From contig NZ_SDPU01000025.1 in the NCBI RefSeq assembly GCF_004168035.1, positions 54,081 to 118,080 of the forward strand: a DNA stretch of 64,000 bases, given 5' to 3'. Both the position numbers and the translations under genes were made by a program. Below, in pieces: positions 55,222 to 64,000 of this stretch (positions are counted from its first letter, which is position 1; each line of letters starts with the position of its first letter). This stretch comes from Nocardioides iriomotensis (GTDB taxonomy: Bacteria > Actinomycetota > Actinomycetes > Propionibacteriales > Nocardioidaceae). A model generated the notes under the pieces. The model saw only the letters and a list, made by a program, of their open reading frames with translations, did not search any database and had not been told where the DNA came from.

Positions 55222-56982
55222 TCACTGGGTGATGTACATCCGGGAGAAGGTCGGCATGCCACGCACGTTGTCGTTGGCCATGCCGCCGACCTTCGAGCCG
55301 TGGATCATCGCCACGCCGCCGTAACCGGTGACGACGGCCGGGTAGACCTCTTCCTCCATCGACTGGTCGAAGTCGCCCCACGCCTTGGTGGCGTCCTCGG
55401 GGGACAGCTCGTCGAGGATGCGGTTCTGCTCGTCGTCGAACTTCTTCTCCTTGAAGTTCGCCGGGTTCGGCATACCCTCCAGGCCGACCAGGTCGCCGGA
55501 CCACTGGGCCGGGAACCACGAGCCGCCGGACGGCCAGTCGGAGCACCAGCCGCTGGAGCGGACGTTGATCGGGCTGTTGTAGTCGGTCCGGTCCGTACGG
55601 ATCGTCTCGACGGTCGACGCGATCGGGGTGGCCTTGAAGCCACCGGCCTCCAGGCCCTTCACGATGGCGTCCTTGGCGGCAACGGCCTGCTCGTCGTCGC
55701 TGGAGAAGAGGAACTTGATCTCGTAGCCCTCGGCTCCGGCCTCCTTCAGCAGCTCCTTCGACTTCTCCGGGTCGGTGTTCACGCCACCGATGCCCAGCGC
55801 GTCGTACTCCTTACGACCGGCGGTGCCGGGCGGGAGGATGGAGGTACCCGGGACGCGGGTGACGCCGACGATGTCGCCGCCGGCCTTCCACGCGTCCTCG
55901 TACGGGTAGGCGTAGCCGATGGCCTGGCGGACCTTGATGTCCTTGACCTTCGTCATGTCGATGTACCACATGAACGTGCACGGCTGGGTGCCCGTGACCA
56001 GGCGCTCCTTCTCGGCCTGGATCTGACGGTACGACGCCGCGGAGACGTTGTCGTAGGTCAGCGTCGTCTGGGCCGAGCCGTTGTCGTTGATGATGACGTT
56101 CTCGAGCTTGGCGGTGTCCTGGGCGAACTTGAAGTCCCAGCCGTCGACCATCTGGATACGACCCGGGTCGGTGTTCGGGTCCCACTGGTCGTTCTTGACC
56201 AGGGTCAGGCTCGAGCCCGCCTTGTAGTCCGCGAACTTGTACGGACCCGTGGCAAGCGGGTGCTGGCCGTAGGTCTCCGGGTTGTCCTTCGCCTCCGGGA
56301 TGGCGGTGAAGGCCGGGAAGGACGCGTAGTAGTCCATGTCGGAGAACGGGCGACGCATCTTGATCGTGATGTCGTTGCCGTCCGTGGTGACACCGGCGTA
56401 CTCGCCCTTGTCGGAGAACGGGCCCTTGTACTTGTCACCGTCGAGGAAGAAGGTGGTCTGGTACGTCGGGCCGTCGGGCAGCTCGGCGATCGCGAAGGAA
56501 CGCTTGATGGCGTAGGCCACGTCCTCGGCGGTCACGTCGGTGCCGTCCTCGTACTTCAGGCCGTCACGCAGCGTGAAGGTCCACTCGGTGTTGTCCTCGT
56601 TGGGACGACCCAGGTCGGTGGCCATGTCCGGGATCAGCTGCATGTCGTTGGTCTCCTCGTTGTACGCGTACTGCGTCAACGAGCGGGTGACCAGGTCCGA
56701 CAGGATCGCGGTCGAGTCCGTGTAGTAGGCCTGCGTCGGGTCGAGGGTCGACGGGGCGACCGCGGTCATGACCGTCAGCGTCCCACCCTCGGCGGCGTCG
56801 TCCGGGACCGGGGCCGGGGCCTCGCGCGACTCGTCCTTGAACGCGCCGGCGTTGCCACCCTCCTGGAAGGTCGCGTCGTCGCCGGGCTCGTCGCTCCCGG
56901 TGTCGCTGCTGCCACCACCACAGGCAGCGAGCGTCATCATCGCAGCAACGGCTAGGGCCGCTGCTGGCTTATTCATACGCAT
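55222..56982 (-). CDS. oppA: oligopeptide-binding lipoprotein (SBP family 5)
   Basis: A 586-residue extracellular substrate-binding protein. The signal peptide ends in MTLAAC with lipidation at C21, followed by a Gly/Ser/Asp-rich linker. VTAEDVAYAIKRSF and the repeated DKGEYAGV-type lobes are SBP5 features; peptides are the likely cargo, but nickel or sugar oligomers are used by some relatives. It lies between oppC and oppB; ATG 56982 is preceded by AGAGGTGG. Confidence 0.94.
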   Translation of the reverse strand: MRMNKPAAALAVAAMMTLAACGGGSSDTGSDEPGDDATFQEGGNAGAFKDESREAPAPVPDDAAEGGTLTVMTAVAPSTLDPTQAYYTDSTAILSDLVTRSLTQYAYNEETNDMQLIPDMATDLGRPNEDNTEWTFTLRDGLKYEDGTDVTAEDVAYAIKRSFAIAELPDGPTYQTTFFLDGDKYKGPFSDKGEYAGVTTDGNDITIKMRRPFSDMDYYASFPAFTAIPEAKDNPETYGQHPLATGPYKFADYKAGSSLTLVKNDQWDPNTDPGRIQMVDGWDFKFAQDTAKLENVIINDNGSAQTTLTYDNVSAASYRQIQAEKERLVTGTQPCTFMWYIDMTKVKDIKVRQAIGYAYPYEDAWKAGGDIVGVTRVPGTSILPPGTAGRKEYDALGIGGVNTDPEKSKELLKEAGAEGYEIKFLFSSDDEQAVAAKDAIVKGLEAGGFKATPIASTVETIRTDRTDYNSPINVRSSGWCSDWPSGGSWFPAQWSGDLVGLEGMPNPANFKEKKFDDEQNRILDELSPEDATKAWGDFDQSMEEEVYPAVVTGYGGVAMIHGSKVGGMANDNVRGMPTFSRMYITQ

Positions 56983-57034
56983 CTAGGTGTACCCACCTCT
57001 CTTGGCTGGTCGATGCATCCCTCCGGTGTCATGT

Positions 57035-58033
57035 TCACCGGCGAGTCTTGGGGTCGAAGGCGTCGCGCACGGCGTCTCCGAGAAGGTTCAACGCGACCAC
57101 CAGCAAGAAGACCCCCACCAACGGTGCGTAGAGGTAGAGCGGGTAGGTGTTGAAGAACGGCACGGCGTTGTCGATCGTCTGGCCCCACGAGGGGATGCCG
57201 ACGACACCGATGCCGAGGTAAGCCAGGCCTGCCTCGGCCGCAACGAAGGCGGGCAGGCCCAGCGAGATCGACACGATGATCGGTGCGATCAGGTTGGGAA
57301 GCAGCTCCTTGAACAGGATCCGGCGCGTGGGCACGCCGATCACGCGTGCCGCCTGGACGAACTCGCGCTCGCGCAGCGACAGCACCTCGCCGCGCACCAG
57401 GCGGGCGAGCGTCATCCACCCGAACAACGTCAGCACCAGGAGCAGTGCGGTGAACTGCCAGAACTTCAGGGCGTCGGGGCTGTTGCCGAACCGGCTCACG
57501 ATGATCGGGGCCAGGGCCAGCGCGACCAGGAGGAACGGCAGCGACAGGAAGACGTCGATGATGAAGTTGATGACCTTGTCCATCCAGCCGCGGCTGAACC
57601 CGGCAAGGAGGCCGATCGAGACGCCGATGAGCGTCGCCAACAGGGTCGAGACGGTGGCGATGGTCAGCGAGGTGCGCGCGCCGTAGAGCCAGTCGGCCAG
57701 GTTGTCGTGGCCGGTGTTGGGCGCCAGGCCCAGCGGGGCCTCCCAGGTGAAGCCGTGGTCGGGCGGGCCGATGAGCGGGAAGTTGAACTGGTCGAGGTCC
57801 TCGGAGGGGCTGCCGGCCCGCAGCTCGACGCCGAAGAGGCGGGTGAGCAGCGGCGCGAAGACGGCGATGAGGATGAAGAAGACCACGATCACCACGCACG
57901 CGACGGCGATCTTGTCGGAGCGGAGACGACCGAGAGCGATCTGGACGGGTGAGCGTCCGGCGATCTCCTGCTTGACGACCTCCGGCTCTGCCGGCACGTC
58001 CTGCTGCGACAACTCCGTGGGTGAGATACCCAT
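57035..58033 (-). CDS. oppC: oligopeptide ABC transporter permease OppC
   Basis: A 332-residue permease with an N-terminal cytoplasmic stretch, six helices and the EAA loop AARVIGVPTRRILFKELLPN. It is the first gene of the operon, so the order C-A-B-D-F differs from the common A-B-C-D-F. ATG 58033 was preferred to GTG 58039 because AAAGG lies five bases before it. Confidence 0.93.
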   Translation of the reverse strand: MGISPTELSQQDVPAEPEVVKQEIAGRSPVQIALGRLRSDKIAVACVVIVVFFILIAVFAPLLTRLFGVELRAGSPSEDLDQFNFPLIGPPDHGFTWEAPLGLAPNTGHDNLADWLYGARTSLTIATVSTLLATLIGVSIGLLAGFSRGWMDKVINFIIDVFLSLPFLLVALALAPIIVSRFGNSPDALKFWQFTALLLVLTLFGWMTLARLVRGEVLSLREREFVQAARVIGVPTRRILFKELLPNLIAPIIVSISLGLPAFVAAEAGLAYLGIGVVGIPSWGQTIDNAVPFFNTYPLYLYAPLVGVFLLVVALNLLGDAVRDAFDPKTRR

Positions 58034-58096
58034 GGTCACCTTTCTGGGTCGAGGCCGGTCCCGAGAGATCCCTGGGCCGACCGGGTGAGGCGCGCC

Positions 58097-58129
58097 ACAG
58101 TCACGGACCGCGAAACCGAAGTGACTGTA
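58097..58129 (-). promoter_or_regulatory. operator-like inverted repeat and -10 box of the opp operon
   Basis: ACAGTCAC (58097-58104) and GTGACTGT (58121-58128) form a perfect 8-bp inverted repeat with 16 bases between. The right arm overlaps a minus-strand TACAGT -10-like box (58129-58124), about 90 nt before oppC. A dimeric repressor bound here would block transcription. The rest of the gap 58034-58282 holds the aspS terminator and no gene. Confidence 0.5.
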
Positions 58130-58228
58130 GACGACCGTTGGACTCCGTTTGGGTCACAAGCGGTAACGAATTGATACCGACAAGTCGGGCGTCTCGCCGC
58201 GTGCGGGACACCCTCCCGAGGGCACGAA

Positions 58229-58255
58229 GGCGCCCCGGGCCGTGCCCGGGACGCC
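58229..58255 (-). terminator. aspS terminator
   Basis: GGCGCCCCGGGC and GCCCGGGACGCC pair around CGT with one mismatch, 28 nt after the aspS stop. A very stable GC hairpin without U-tract. Confidence 0.75.
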
Positions 58256-58282
58256 TGCGTGCGACACATGTTGCTCGTGTGA

Positions 58283-60085
58283 CTACTGAGGCTCGGATGG
58301 TACAGCGACCGGTACGGCCGGGGCGGGCTTGGCGTCGACGCCGGCCTCCGTGCGCTGCTCGGCGGTGATCGGCGCCGGCGCGGCCGTCAGCGGGTCGTAG
58401 CCGCCGCCGGTCTTCGGGAAGGCGATGACCTCGCGGATCGACTCGGTGCCGCTCAGCAGCGCGCAGATGCGGTCCCAGCCGAAGGCGATGCCGCCGTGCG
58501 GCGGGGCGCCGTACTTGAACGCGTCGAGCAGGAACCCGAACTTCTCCTCCGCCTCGGCCTCGCCGAGCCCCATCACCTCGAAGACCCGCTTCTGCACGTC
58601 CTCGCGATGGATACGGATCGAGCCACCGCCGATCTCGTTGCCGTTGCAGACGATGTCGTAGGCGTAGGCGAGCGCCGTGCCCGGGTCCTTGTCGAAGGAG
58701 TCGAGGCACTCCGCCTTGGGCGAGGTGAACGCGTGGTGCACGGCGGTCCAGGCACCGCTGCCGACCGCGACGTCGCCCGCGGCGGTCGCCTCGTCGGCCG
58801 GCTCGAACAGCGGGGCGTCGACGACCCACACGAAGCTCCAGGCCGCCTCGTCGATCAACCCGCAGCGCCGGCCGATCTCGAGCCGCGCGGCGCCGAGCAG
58901 GGCGCGCGAGGACTTCACGGGTCCGGCGGCGAAGAACGCGCAGTCGCCCGGCTTCGCGCCGACGTGGGCGGCGAGGCCGGCCTTCTCCTCGTCGGAGAGG
59001 TTCTTGGCGACCGGGCCGCCGAGCTCGCCGTCCTCCTGGAACAGCACGTAGGCGAGGCCGCGGGCCCCGCGCTGCTTGGCCCACTCCTGCCAGGCGTCGA
59101 GCTGCTTGCGGGGCTGGCTCGCTCCCCCGGGCATCACGACCGCGCCGACGTACGGCGCCTGGAACACGCGGAACGGCGTGTCCTTGAAGTAGTCGGTGCA
59201 GTCGACGAGCTCCTCGCGCATCCGCAGGTCGGGCTTGTCGCTGCCGTAGCGGGCCATCGCGTCGGCGTACGTCATCCGCTCGATCGGCCCGGTGATCTCG
59301 TGGCCGACGAGCTTCCACAGCGCGGCCAGGATCTCCTCGGACAGCGCGATGACGTCGTCCTGCTCGACGAAGCTCATCTCGACGTCGAGCTGGGTGAACT
59401 CCGGCTGCCGGTCGGCGCGGAAGTCCTCGTCGCGGTAGCAGCGGGCGATCTGGTAGTAGCGCTCCAGCCCGCCGACCATGAGCAGCTGCTTGAACAGCTG
59501 CGGGCTCTGCGGGAGGGCGTACCAGCTGCCCGGTCGCAGCCGCGCCGGGACCAGGAAGTCGCGGGCGCCCTCGGGGGTGCTGCGGGTCAGCGTCGGGGTC
59601 TCCACCTCGACGAAGGCGTGCCGGGCGAGCACGTCGCGGGCGGCGCGGTTGACCTCGGAGCGCAGCCGGAGGGCGGCGGCCGGGCCGGACCGGCGCAGGT
59701 CCAGGTAGCGGTGCTGCAGGCGGGTCTCCTCCCCCACCTCGACGTGCTCGTCGATCGGGAACGGCAGCGGGGCGCTGGCGCTGAGCACCTCGACGCCGCC
59801 GTCGAGGTCGGCGATGACCTCGATCTCGCCGGTCGGGAGGTTGGCGTTCTGGTTGCCCTCGGGGCGGGCGGAGACCTCGCCGGTGACCTTGAGGCAGTAC
59901 TCCGCGCGCAGGTGGTGGGCGACCTCCTCGTCGCGGATGACCACCTGCACGACGCCGGAGGCCTCGCGCAGGTCGATGAAGGCGACGCCGCCGTGGTCGC
60001 GCCGGCGGGCCACCCAGCCCGCGAGGGTGACGGTCTGGCCGACGTGCTCGGCGCGGAGGGCGCCGGCGTCATGGGTGCGGATCAC
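58283..60085 (-). CDS. aspS: aspartyl-tRNA synthetase
   Basis: A 600-residue bacterial-type class IIb synthetase: OB-fold anticodon domain at the N-terminus ([22 protein letters not shown]), catalytic motif 2 [19 protein letters not shown] and motif 3 GIAFGWDRI, with the bacterial GAD insertion between. If the organism lacks AsnRS it may also charge tRNA-Asn. ATG 60085 overlaps the hisS stop. Confidence 0.97.
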   Translation of the reverse strand: MIRTHDAGALRAEHVGQTVTLAGWVARRRDHGGVAFIDLREASGVVQVVIRDEEVAHHLRAEYCLKVTGEVSARPEGNQNANLPTGEIEVIADLDGGVEVLSASAPLPFPIDEHVEVGEETRLQHRYLDLRRSGPAAALRLRSEVNRAARDVLARHAFVEVETPTLTRSTPEGARDFLVPARLRPGSWYALPQSPQLFKQLLMVGGLERYYQIARCYRDEDFRADRQPEFTQLDVEMSFVEQDDVIALSEEILAALWKLVGHEITGPIERMTYADAMARYGSDKPDLRMREELVDCTDYFKDTPFRVFQAPYVGAVVMPGGASQPRKQLDAWQEWAKQRGARGLAYVLFQEDGELGGPVAKNLSDEEKAGLAAHVGAKPGDCAFFAAGPVKSSRALLGAARLEIGRRCGLIDEAAWSFVWVVDAPLFEPADEATAAGDVAVGSGAWTAVHHAFTSPKAECLDSFDKDPGTALAYAYDIVCNGNEIGGGSIRIHREDVQKRVFEVMGLGEAEAEEKFGFLLDAFKYGAPPHGGIAFGWDRICALLSGTESIREVIAFPKTGGGYDPLTAAPAPITAEQRTEAGVDAKPAPAVPVAVPSEPQ

Positions 60086-61521
60086 TGCTGCTGCTCCTTG
60101 TTTCGGGTGGTCGAGGATGCGTCGTCCTGAGCCTGTCGAAGGGTCGAGACCACGACCTGCGGCCGCAGGTCGTCGGTCGGTGGGGTCCAGGTGTCGGGGT
60201 CCGCGTCGACCTGGTCTCCGGACCGGATGTCCTTGACCTGGTCGGCGCGCCCCTCGGTATCCCCGGGATCACCGGGACCACCCGACCCCGTGCTGCCGGG
60301 GAACCACACGAACGGGATGCCACGGCGCTCGGCCGTGCGGATCTGCTTGCCGAACTTCTGCGGGGCGGCGGCGACCTCGGTCGGGATGCCGCGGGCCCGC
60401 AGCCGGTTGGCCACGTCGTCGCTCCGGTCCCGGGACTCCTCGTCGACGAGCGCGACCAGGACGGCGCTCGGGACGCTCCGCGAGGCGGTCATCCGTCCGG
60501 CCGCCAGCAGCGGCACGAGCATGCGGCTGACGCCCAGGGAGATGCCGACGCCGGGGTACGTCGCCCGCCCGTCGGTCGCGAGGGCGTCGTACCGGCCGCC
60601 CGAGCAGATCGAGCCGAGGCCCTCGAAGCCCTCCATCAGCGTCTCGAAGACCGTCCCGGTGTAGTAGTCGAGCCCGCGCGCGATGCGCAGGTCGGCGACG
60701 ACCTGGACCCGGTCGCCCGAGACCGACGCGCAGCCCTCCACGACCGCGGCGAGCTCGGCCAGCCCCTGGTCGAGCAGCGAGGACTCGACGCCGAGCGCCC
60801 GGACGCGCTCGACGAACGAGGTGTCGGGCGTGCGGATCTCGGCGAGCTGCAGGCACAGCGACGCCTGGTCGTCGGTGAGGCCGGCCTCGGCGACGAGCAT
60901 CTTTGCGACCGCGTCGGCGGGCAGCTTGTCGAGCTTGTCGATGACGCGCATGACCGCGTCGAGGTCCGTGGCGCCGAGACCGGCGTAGAACCCCTGGATC
61001 AGGCGGCGGTTGTTGACCTGCAGGGTCAGCCGCGGCACGGGCAGTGCGGCCATCGCCTCGGCCATCACCCGCGCGACCTCGACGTCGTGGTGGAACGCGA
61101 GCGTGTCGCGGCCGACGATGTCGATGTCGGCCTGCGTGAACTCGCGGTAGCGGCCCTCCTGCGGCCGCTCCCCGCGCCAGACCTTCTGCACCTGGTAGCG
61201 GCGGAACGGGAACTCCAGCTTGCCGGCGTTCTCGACGACGTAGCGCGCGAACGGCACGGTGAGGTCGAAGTGCAGGCCGATGCCCGCGTCGGACCCGCCG
61301 TCACCATCCCGGTCGGCCTGGAGCCGGCGGAGGACGTAGACCTCCTTGGAGGTCTCCCCCTTGCTGAGCAGCTGCTCGAGCGGCTCGACGGCGCGGGTCT
61401 CGACGGAGGCGAAGCCGTGCAGCTCGAACGTGCGGGTCAGCGCGTCGATCACCGCGAGCTCGACCGTGCGCTGGGCGGGCAGGAACTCGGGAAAGCCGCT
61501 CATCGCGGCGGGACGGCTCAT
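60082..61521 (-). CDS. hisS: histidyl-tRNA synthetase with repeat-derived tail
   Basis: A 479-residue class II synthetase. Motif 2 ([21 protein letters not shown]), the histidine loop [19 protein letters not shown] and motif 3 [11 protein letters not shown] are intact. The normal C-terminus ends near [10 protein letters not shown] and TWTPPTDD; beyond it about 28 residues come partly from a dispersed repeat at 60126-60150, and a Gly/Pro-rich insertion ([12 protein letters not shown]) precedes it. Activity should not be affected. Start ATG 61521. Confidence 0.96.
   Translation of the reverse strand: MSRPAAMSGFPEFLPAQRTVELAVIDALTRTFELHGFASVETRAVEPLEQLLSKGETSKEVYVLRRLQADRDGDGGSDAGIGLHFDLTVPFARYVVENAGKLEFPFRRYQVQKVWRGERPQEGRYREFTQADIDIVGRDTLAFHHDVEVARVMAEAMAALPVPRLTLQVNNRRLIQGFYAGLGATDLDAVMRVIDKLDKLPADAVAKMLVAEAGLTDDQASLCLQLAEIRTPDTSFVERVRALGVESSLLDQGLAELAAVVEGCASVSGDRVQVVADLRIARGLDYYTGTVFETLMEGFEGLGSICSGGRYDALATDGRATYPGVGISLGVSRMLVPLLAAGRMTASRSVPSAVLVALVDEESRDRSDDVANRLRARGIPTEVAAAPQKFGKQIRTAERRGIPFVWFPGSTGSGGPGDPGDTEGRADQVKDIRSGDQVDADPDTWTPPTDDLRPQVVVSTLRQAQDDASSTTRNKEQQQ
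60126..60150 (-). repeat. CTTCGACAGGCTCAGG-type dispersed repeat inside hisS
   Basis: The plus strand reads CCTGAGCCTGTCGAAGGG then TCGAGAC. This short sequence is a very common dispersed motif in high-GC genomes. Here it is read in frame as the tail of HisS. Confidence 0.6.
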
Positions 61522-61522
61522 C

Positions 61523-62224
61523 TCACAGGCCTCGGTTCGGGGCGGGGGTGTCGATCAGGTCGAGCAGGAAGGGGTTGGTGGCGCGCTCGCGGCCGATGCT
61601 GGTCTGCTCGCCGTGGCCCGGCAGGACGACGATGTCGTCGGGCAGGGTCAGCACCCGGTCGCGCAGGCTGCGCAGCATCGTCGGATGGTCGCCGCCGGGC
61701 AGGTCGGTGCGGCCGATCGAGCCGGCGAACAGCAGGTCGCCGGAGAACATCAGCTCGCTGATCCCCTGGTCGCCGTACGGCGTCCGGAACGTCACCGACC
61801 CGCGGGTGTGCCCCGGGGTGTGGTCGACGACGAGCTCCAGCCCGGCGAGCTCGAGGGTCTGCCGGTCGGCGAGCTCGCGGACGTCGTCCGGCTCGGCGAA
61901 CTCCGCCGTGGTGCCCAGCAGCATCGACGCGGTCTCGGGCGAGATCCCGGCCATCGGGTCGGTCAGCAGGTGCCGGTCCTCGGGGTGGATCCAGGCGGTG
62001 CTGTCGTAGCTGCCGGCGACCGGCGCGACGCACCACATGTGGTCGATGTGGCCGTGGGTGACCAGCACGGACACCGGCTTGAGGCGGTGCTCGCGCACGA
62101 CCTCCGCGACACCTTCGGCGGCGTCCTTGCCGGGGTCGACGACGACGCACTCGGTGCCGGGACCGGTGGCGACGACGTAGCAGTTCGTGCCCCACGGGCC
62201 GGCGGGGAAGCCAGCGATCAGCAC
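61523..62224 (-). CDS. metallo-beta-lactamase fold hydrolase (glyoxalase II-like)
   Basis: A 233-residue hydrolase. The binuclear zinc motif is VTHGHIDHMW, later ligands are in DHTPGHTRGS, SGDLLFAGSIGRTD and LPGHGEQT. Likely a thioesterase of the hydroxyacylglutathione hydrolase type; actinobacteria use mycothiol, so the real substrate is open. GTG 62224 has AGGAG eight bases upstream. Follows hisS's start by one base gap on the same strand; a TAGGCT box lies upstream. Confidence 0.9.
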   Translation of the reverse strand: MLIAGFPAGPWGTNCYVVATGPGTECVVVDPGKDAAEGVAEVVREHRLKPVSVLVTHGHIDHMWCVAPVAGSYDSTAWIHPEDRHLLTDPMAGISPETASMLLGTTAEFAEPDDVRELADRQTLELAGLELVVDHTPGHTRGSVTFRTPYGDQGISELMFSGDLLFAGSIGRTDLPGGDHPTMLRSLRDRVLTLPDDIVVLPGHGEQTSIGRERATNPFLLDLIDTPAPNRGL

Positions 62225-62329
62225 GAGGATGCTCCTGGGACGGCGGTACGGACCCGTGCAGCCTACCGACGGGCTCGTCGCGTCACACAACCGATATCGG
62301 ACGGCCGTGACCCTGCGCACGTGTATCTC

Positions 62330-62335
62330 TAGACT
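62330..62335 (+). promoter_or_regulatory. -10 box of the 62343 gene (leaderless)
   Basis: TAGACT, seven bases (CGCGTGC) before GTG 62343. A GTGACC box lies 17 bases upstream, a fair -35 match. The gene should be leaderless. Confidence 0.6.
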
Positions 62336-62342
62336 CGCGTGC

Positions 62343-62603
62343 GTGGTCACGAAGAAGCAGCGTCGGCGGCAGCTCGCCCAGGCGAGCGCGCAGCGCCGAG
62401 CGGCCCGGCAGGCGGTACGCACCACCCGCCGGCGACGGCTGCGTCTCGTGGCGGCCACCCTCGTGGTGCTCGTGGCGGTGTCCGGGCTCGTCGCCTGGAT
62501 CGTCGTCCACGACCGCGACCGCGAGTCCACGGCGGCTCCGGGGGTCACTGTCACCAGTGCGCCCGCCCCGGCCGTCCCGACCCCGATAGAGGTAACCCGG
62601 TGA
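62343..62603 (+). CDS. 86-residue single-pass membrane protein, cyclophilin-N-terminus-like
   Basis: Very basic N-terminus (TKKQRRRQLAQASAQRRAARQ), one membrane helix (LVAATLVVLVAVSGLVAWIV) and a short Pro/Thr-rich outside tail. This layout is that of the N-terminal part of actinobacterial membrane cyclophilins (Rv2582/ppiB type) found at this locus, but no isomerase domain follows; the stop overlaps the next start (GTGA). It may be a reduced remnant or a separate small protein. GTG 62343 is set by the -10 box. Confidence 0.65.
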   Translation: MVTKKQRRRQLAQASAQRRAARQAVRTTRRRRLRLVAATLVVLVAVSGLVAWIVVHDRDRESTAAPGVTVTSAPAPAVPTPIEVTR

Positions 62604-63943
62604 GCACCCCCGACCAGGAGCAGCCGACCCCCGTCCCCACCCCGGCCCCGCCGCCGTCCGCGCCGTCCGCGCCGGCAGCGCCCACGGGCGAGTCGGAGCC
62701 CGCGTCGTCCGGCTCCGGCGCCGACTGGGGCCGCGTCGACGAGGACGGCACGGTCTACGTCCGCACCGCCGACGGCGGCGAGCGGAGCGTCGGCCAGATG
62801 CCCGACGCGACGCCGGAGGAGGCGCTGGCCTTCTACGTCAAGCGGTACGACGACCTGGCCTTCGAAGTGCAGCTGCTCGAGCAGCGGGTCCAGGGCGGCA
62901 CGCTCGCTCCCGACGAGGCCGCGGGGTCGGTGCGCCAGGTGCACGAGTCGCTGGTGGACGCCCAGGCCGTGGGCGACCTCGCCGCGCTCGACGCCCGGCT
63001 CGACGCGCTCACCGCGACGATCGACAAGCAGCGCGAGAAGCGCAAGGCCGACCGCGCGCGCAAGCTCGAGCGCGCCCGCGGCGAGAAGGAGCGGATCGCC
63101 ACCGAGGCCGAGCGGCTCTCGGAGAGCAACGACTGGCGCAACGGCGCCAACCGGATGCGTGAGCTGCTCGACGAGTGGAAGGGCCTCCCGCGGCTCGAGA
63201 AGTCCGTCGACGACGCACTCTGGCGCCGCTTCTCGACCGCGCGGACGACGTACACCCGGCGGCGGAAGTCGCACTTCGGCGAGCTCAACGAGAAGCGTGA
63301 GGGCTCGCGCGCGGTGAAGGAGAAGCTCGTCGTCGAGGCCGAGTCGCTGGCCGGGTCCACCGAGTGGGGCCCGACCGCCGGCCGGTACCGCGACCTGATG
63401 CGCCAGTGGAAGGCCGCCGGCCCCGCGCCGCGCGGCGTCGACGACCAGCTCTGGAAGCGGTTCCGGGCGGCGCAGGACCAGTTCTTCGGCGCCCGCGACG
63501 CCGCCAACGCCGAGCTCGACAAGGAGTTCGCGGCCAACGCGGAGAAGAAGGAGGCCCTGCTCGTCGAGGCCGAGAAGCTCGTGCCGGTCACCGACCTCAA
63601 GGCCGCCAAGGAGTCGTTCCGCGACATCGCCGAGCGCTGGGACGCCGCGGGCAAGGTGCCGCGCGACCGGATGAAGGAGCTCGAGGGCCGCATCCGGGCC
63701 GTCGAGCAGGCGATCCGGGGCGTCGAGGACGACCAGTGGCGCCGCTCCAACCCCGAGGCCCGGGCCCGCGCCGCCGACACCGTCGCGCAGCTCGAGTCGT
63801 CGATCGCCGACCTGCAGGCCAAGCACGACAAGGCCGTCGCTGCCGGCAACGACAAGAAGGCCGGCGAGCACGCCGCCGCCATCGAGGCCCGCCGGTCCTG
63901 GCTCACCGAGGCCCAGAAGGCCCTCGACGAGTTCTCCGGCTGA
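62600..63943 (+). CDS. DUF349 repeat protein
   Basis: A 447-residue, highly charged helical protein: a Pro/Ala-rich disordered start (about 1-45), then repeated DUF349 helical modules, recognisable by W-(R/K)-x3-R-(F/Y) patterns such as DDALWRRFSTAR and DDQLWKRFRAAQ and DDQWRRSNPEARAR. These proteins are linked to ribosome or stress functions in some bacteria; role here unknown. GTG 62600 has AGAGG seven bases upstream. Overlaps the preceding gene by four bases. Confidence 0.9.
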   Translation: MSTPDQEQPTPVPTPAPPPSAPSAPAAPTGESEPASSGSGADWGRVDEDGTVYVRTADGGERSVGQMPDATPEEALAFYVKRYDDLAFEVQLLEQRVQGGTLAPDEAAGSVRQVHESLVDAQAVGDLAALDARLDALTATIDKQREKRKADRARKLERARGEKERIATEAERLSESNDWRNGANRMRELLDEWKGLPRLEKSVDDALWRRFSTARTTYTRRRKSHFGELNEKREGSRAVKEKLVVEAESLAGSTEWGPTAGRYRDLMRQWKAAGPAPRGVDDQLWKRFRAAQDQFFGARDAANAELDKEFAANAEKKEALLVEAEKLVPVTDLKAAKESFRDIAERWDAAGKVPRDRMKELEGRIRAVEQAIRGVEDDQWRRSNPEARARAADTVAQLESSIADLQAKHDKAVAAGNDKKAGEHAAAIEARRSWLTEAQKALDEFSG

Positions 63944-63956
63944 CGCCGTCTCCCCG

Positions 63957-63982
63957 CGAGTCGGCGCGTCTTGCCCTCGCAG
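63957..63982. repeat. single copy of the 26-bp core of the 32-bp repeat
   Basis: CGAGTCGGCGCGTCTTGCCC followed by TCGCAG is identical to the core of units 2-3 of the tandem array at 17002-17124, about 47 kb away. It follows the DUF349 stop by 14 bases, and GCGAG/CTCGC ends can pair, so it may also act as a terminator. The window ends 18 bases later. Confidence 0.85.
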
Positions 63983-64000
63983 CACGCCCGAGTCGGGGGC

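Noticed and set aside
61523..63985. One long minus-strand gene of about 820 codons
   Set aside because: Only its last 233 codons (glyoxalase II-like) match a family; the rest is antisense to the DUF349 gene and crosses a divergent promoter.

Overview
The window is high-GC (roughly 70 %) chromosomal DNA from an actinobacterium. Several things point there: an actinobacterial integration host factor (mIHF) beside gmk, a helicase-dead PriA, a DUF6167 gene before alaS, a PyrR-led pyrimidine operon, many GTG starts and TANNNT -10 boxes placed 6-8 nt before start codons (leaderless mRNAs). Gene content and order resemble Nocardioides and relatives (Propionibacteriales); that assignment is inference. 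I see no rRNA, tRNA, CRISPR array, integrase, transposase or prophage. Almost everything is core metabolism and information processing, mostly on the minus strand in tight operons with 1-8 bp (often ATGA/GTGA) overlaps.

Layout: 1-722, 3' end of a DUF1116 gene. 738-1381, a small membrane-protein gene bracketed by two inverted copies of a 74-bp palindromic repeat. 1395-3016, PH-domain protein, hisG and hisE. 3048-7366, riboflavin operon (ribD-ribE-ribM-ribBA-ribH) behind an FMN riboswitch. 7513-10565, a plus-strand signalling pair: a receiver/glutaredoxin-like/thioredoxin-reductase-like fusion and a cNMP-domain histidine kinase. 10566-16938, rpe, rsmB, fmt, def, a GH16-like gene and priA. 16939-17278, a repeat-filled gap: four tandem 32-bp units and a third 74-bp repeat next to the metK terminator. 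17279-21052, metK, coaBC, rpoZ, gmk, mihF. 21144-33453, lipoprotein, M3 peptidase and the pyr operon (pyrR-pyrB-pyrC-PH-carA-carB-pyrD-pyrF).

33528-39082 is a more accessory stretch: a flavin disulfide oxidoreductase and an aldo/keto reductase sharing a 23-bp bidirectional promoter, a nitronate monooxygenase, a 51-aa Cys-rich protein, a class IV aminotransferase overlapping a sulfotransferase-like gene, and a VOC protein. 39148-51674 holds nusB, efp, the shikimate cluster (aroQ, aroB, aroK, aroC, aroE with a prepilin peptidase inside), mltG, ruvX, alaS, two small membrane proteins and rarA. 51717-58033 is an oligopeptide ABC transporter operon (oppC-oppA-oppB-oppD-oppF) with an operator-like inverted repeat at its promoter and a strong internal hairpin. 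58283-62224 holds aspS, hisS and a glyoxalase II-like hydrolase. 62343-63943 holds a small membrane protein and a DUF349 protein.

The least ordinary signals are the 74-bp repeat family, the 32/26-bp repeat seen in both the priA-metK gap and at the window end, the cysteine-less redox-receiver fusion with its kinase, the aminotransferase/sulfotransferase-like pair, and several regulatory elements readable in the DNA (FMN riboswitch, PyrR-type RNA hairpin, tandem metK -10 boxes, overlapping divergent -10 boxes, opp operator).
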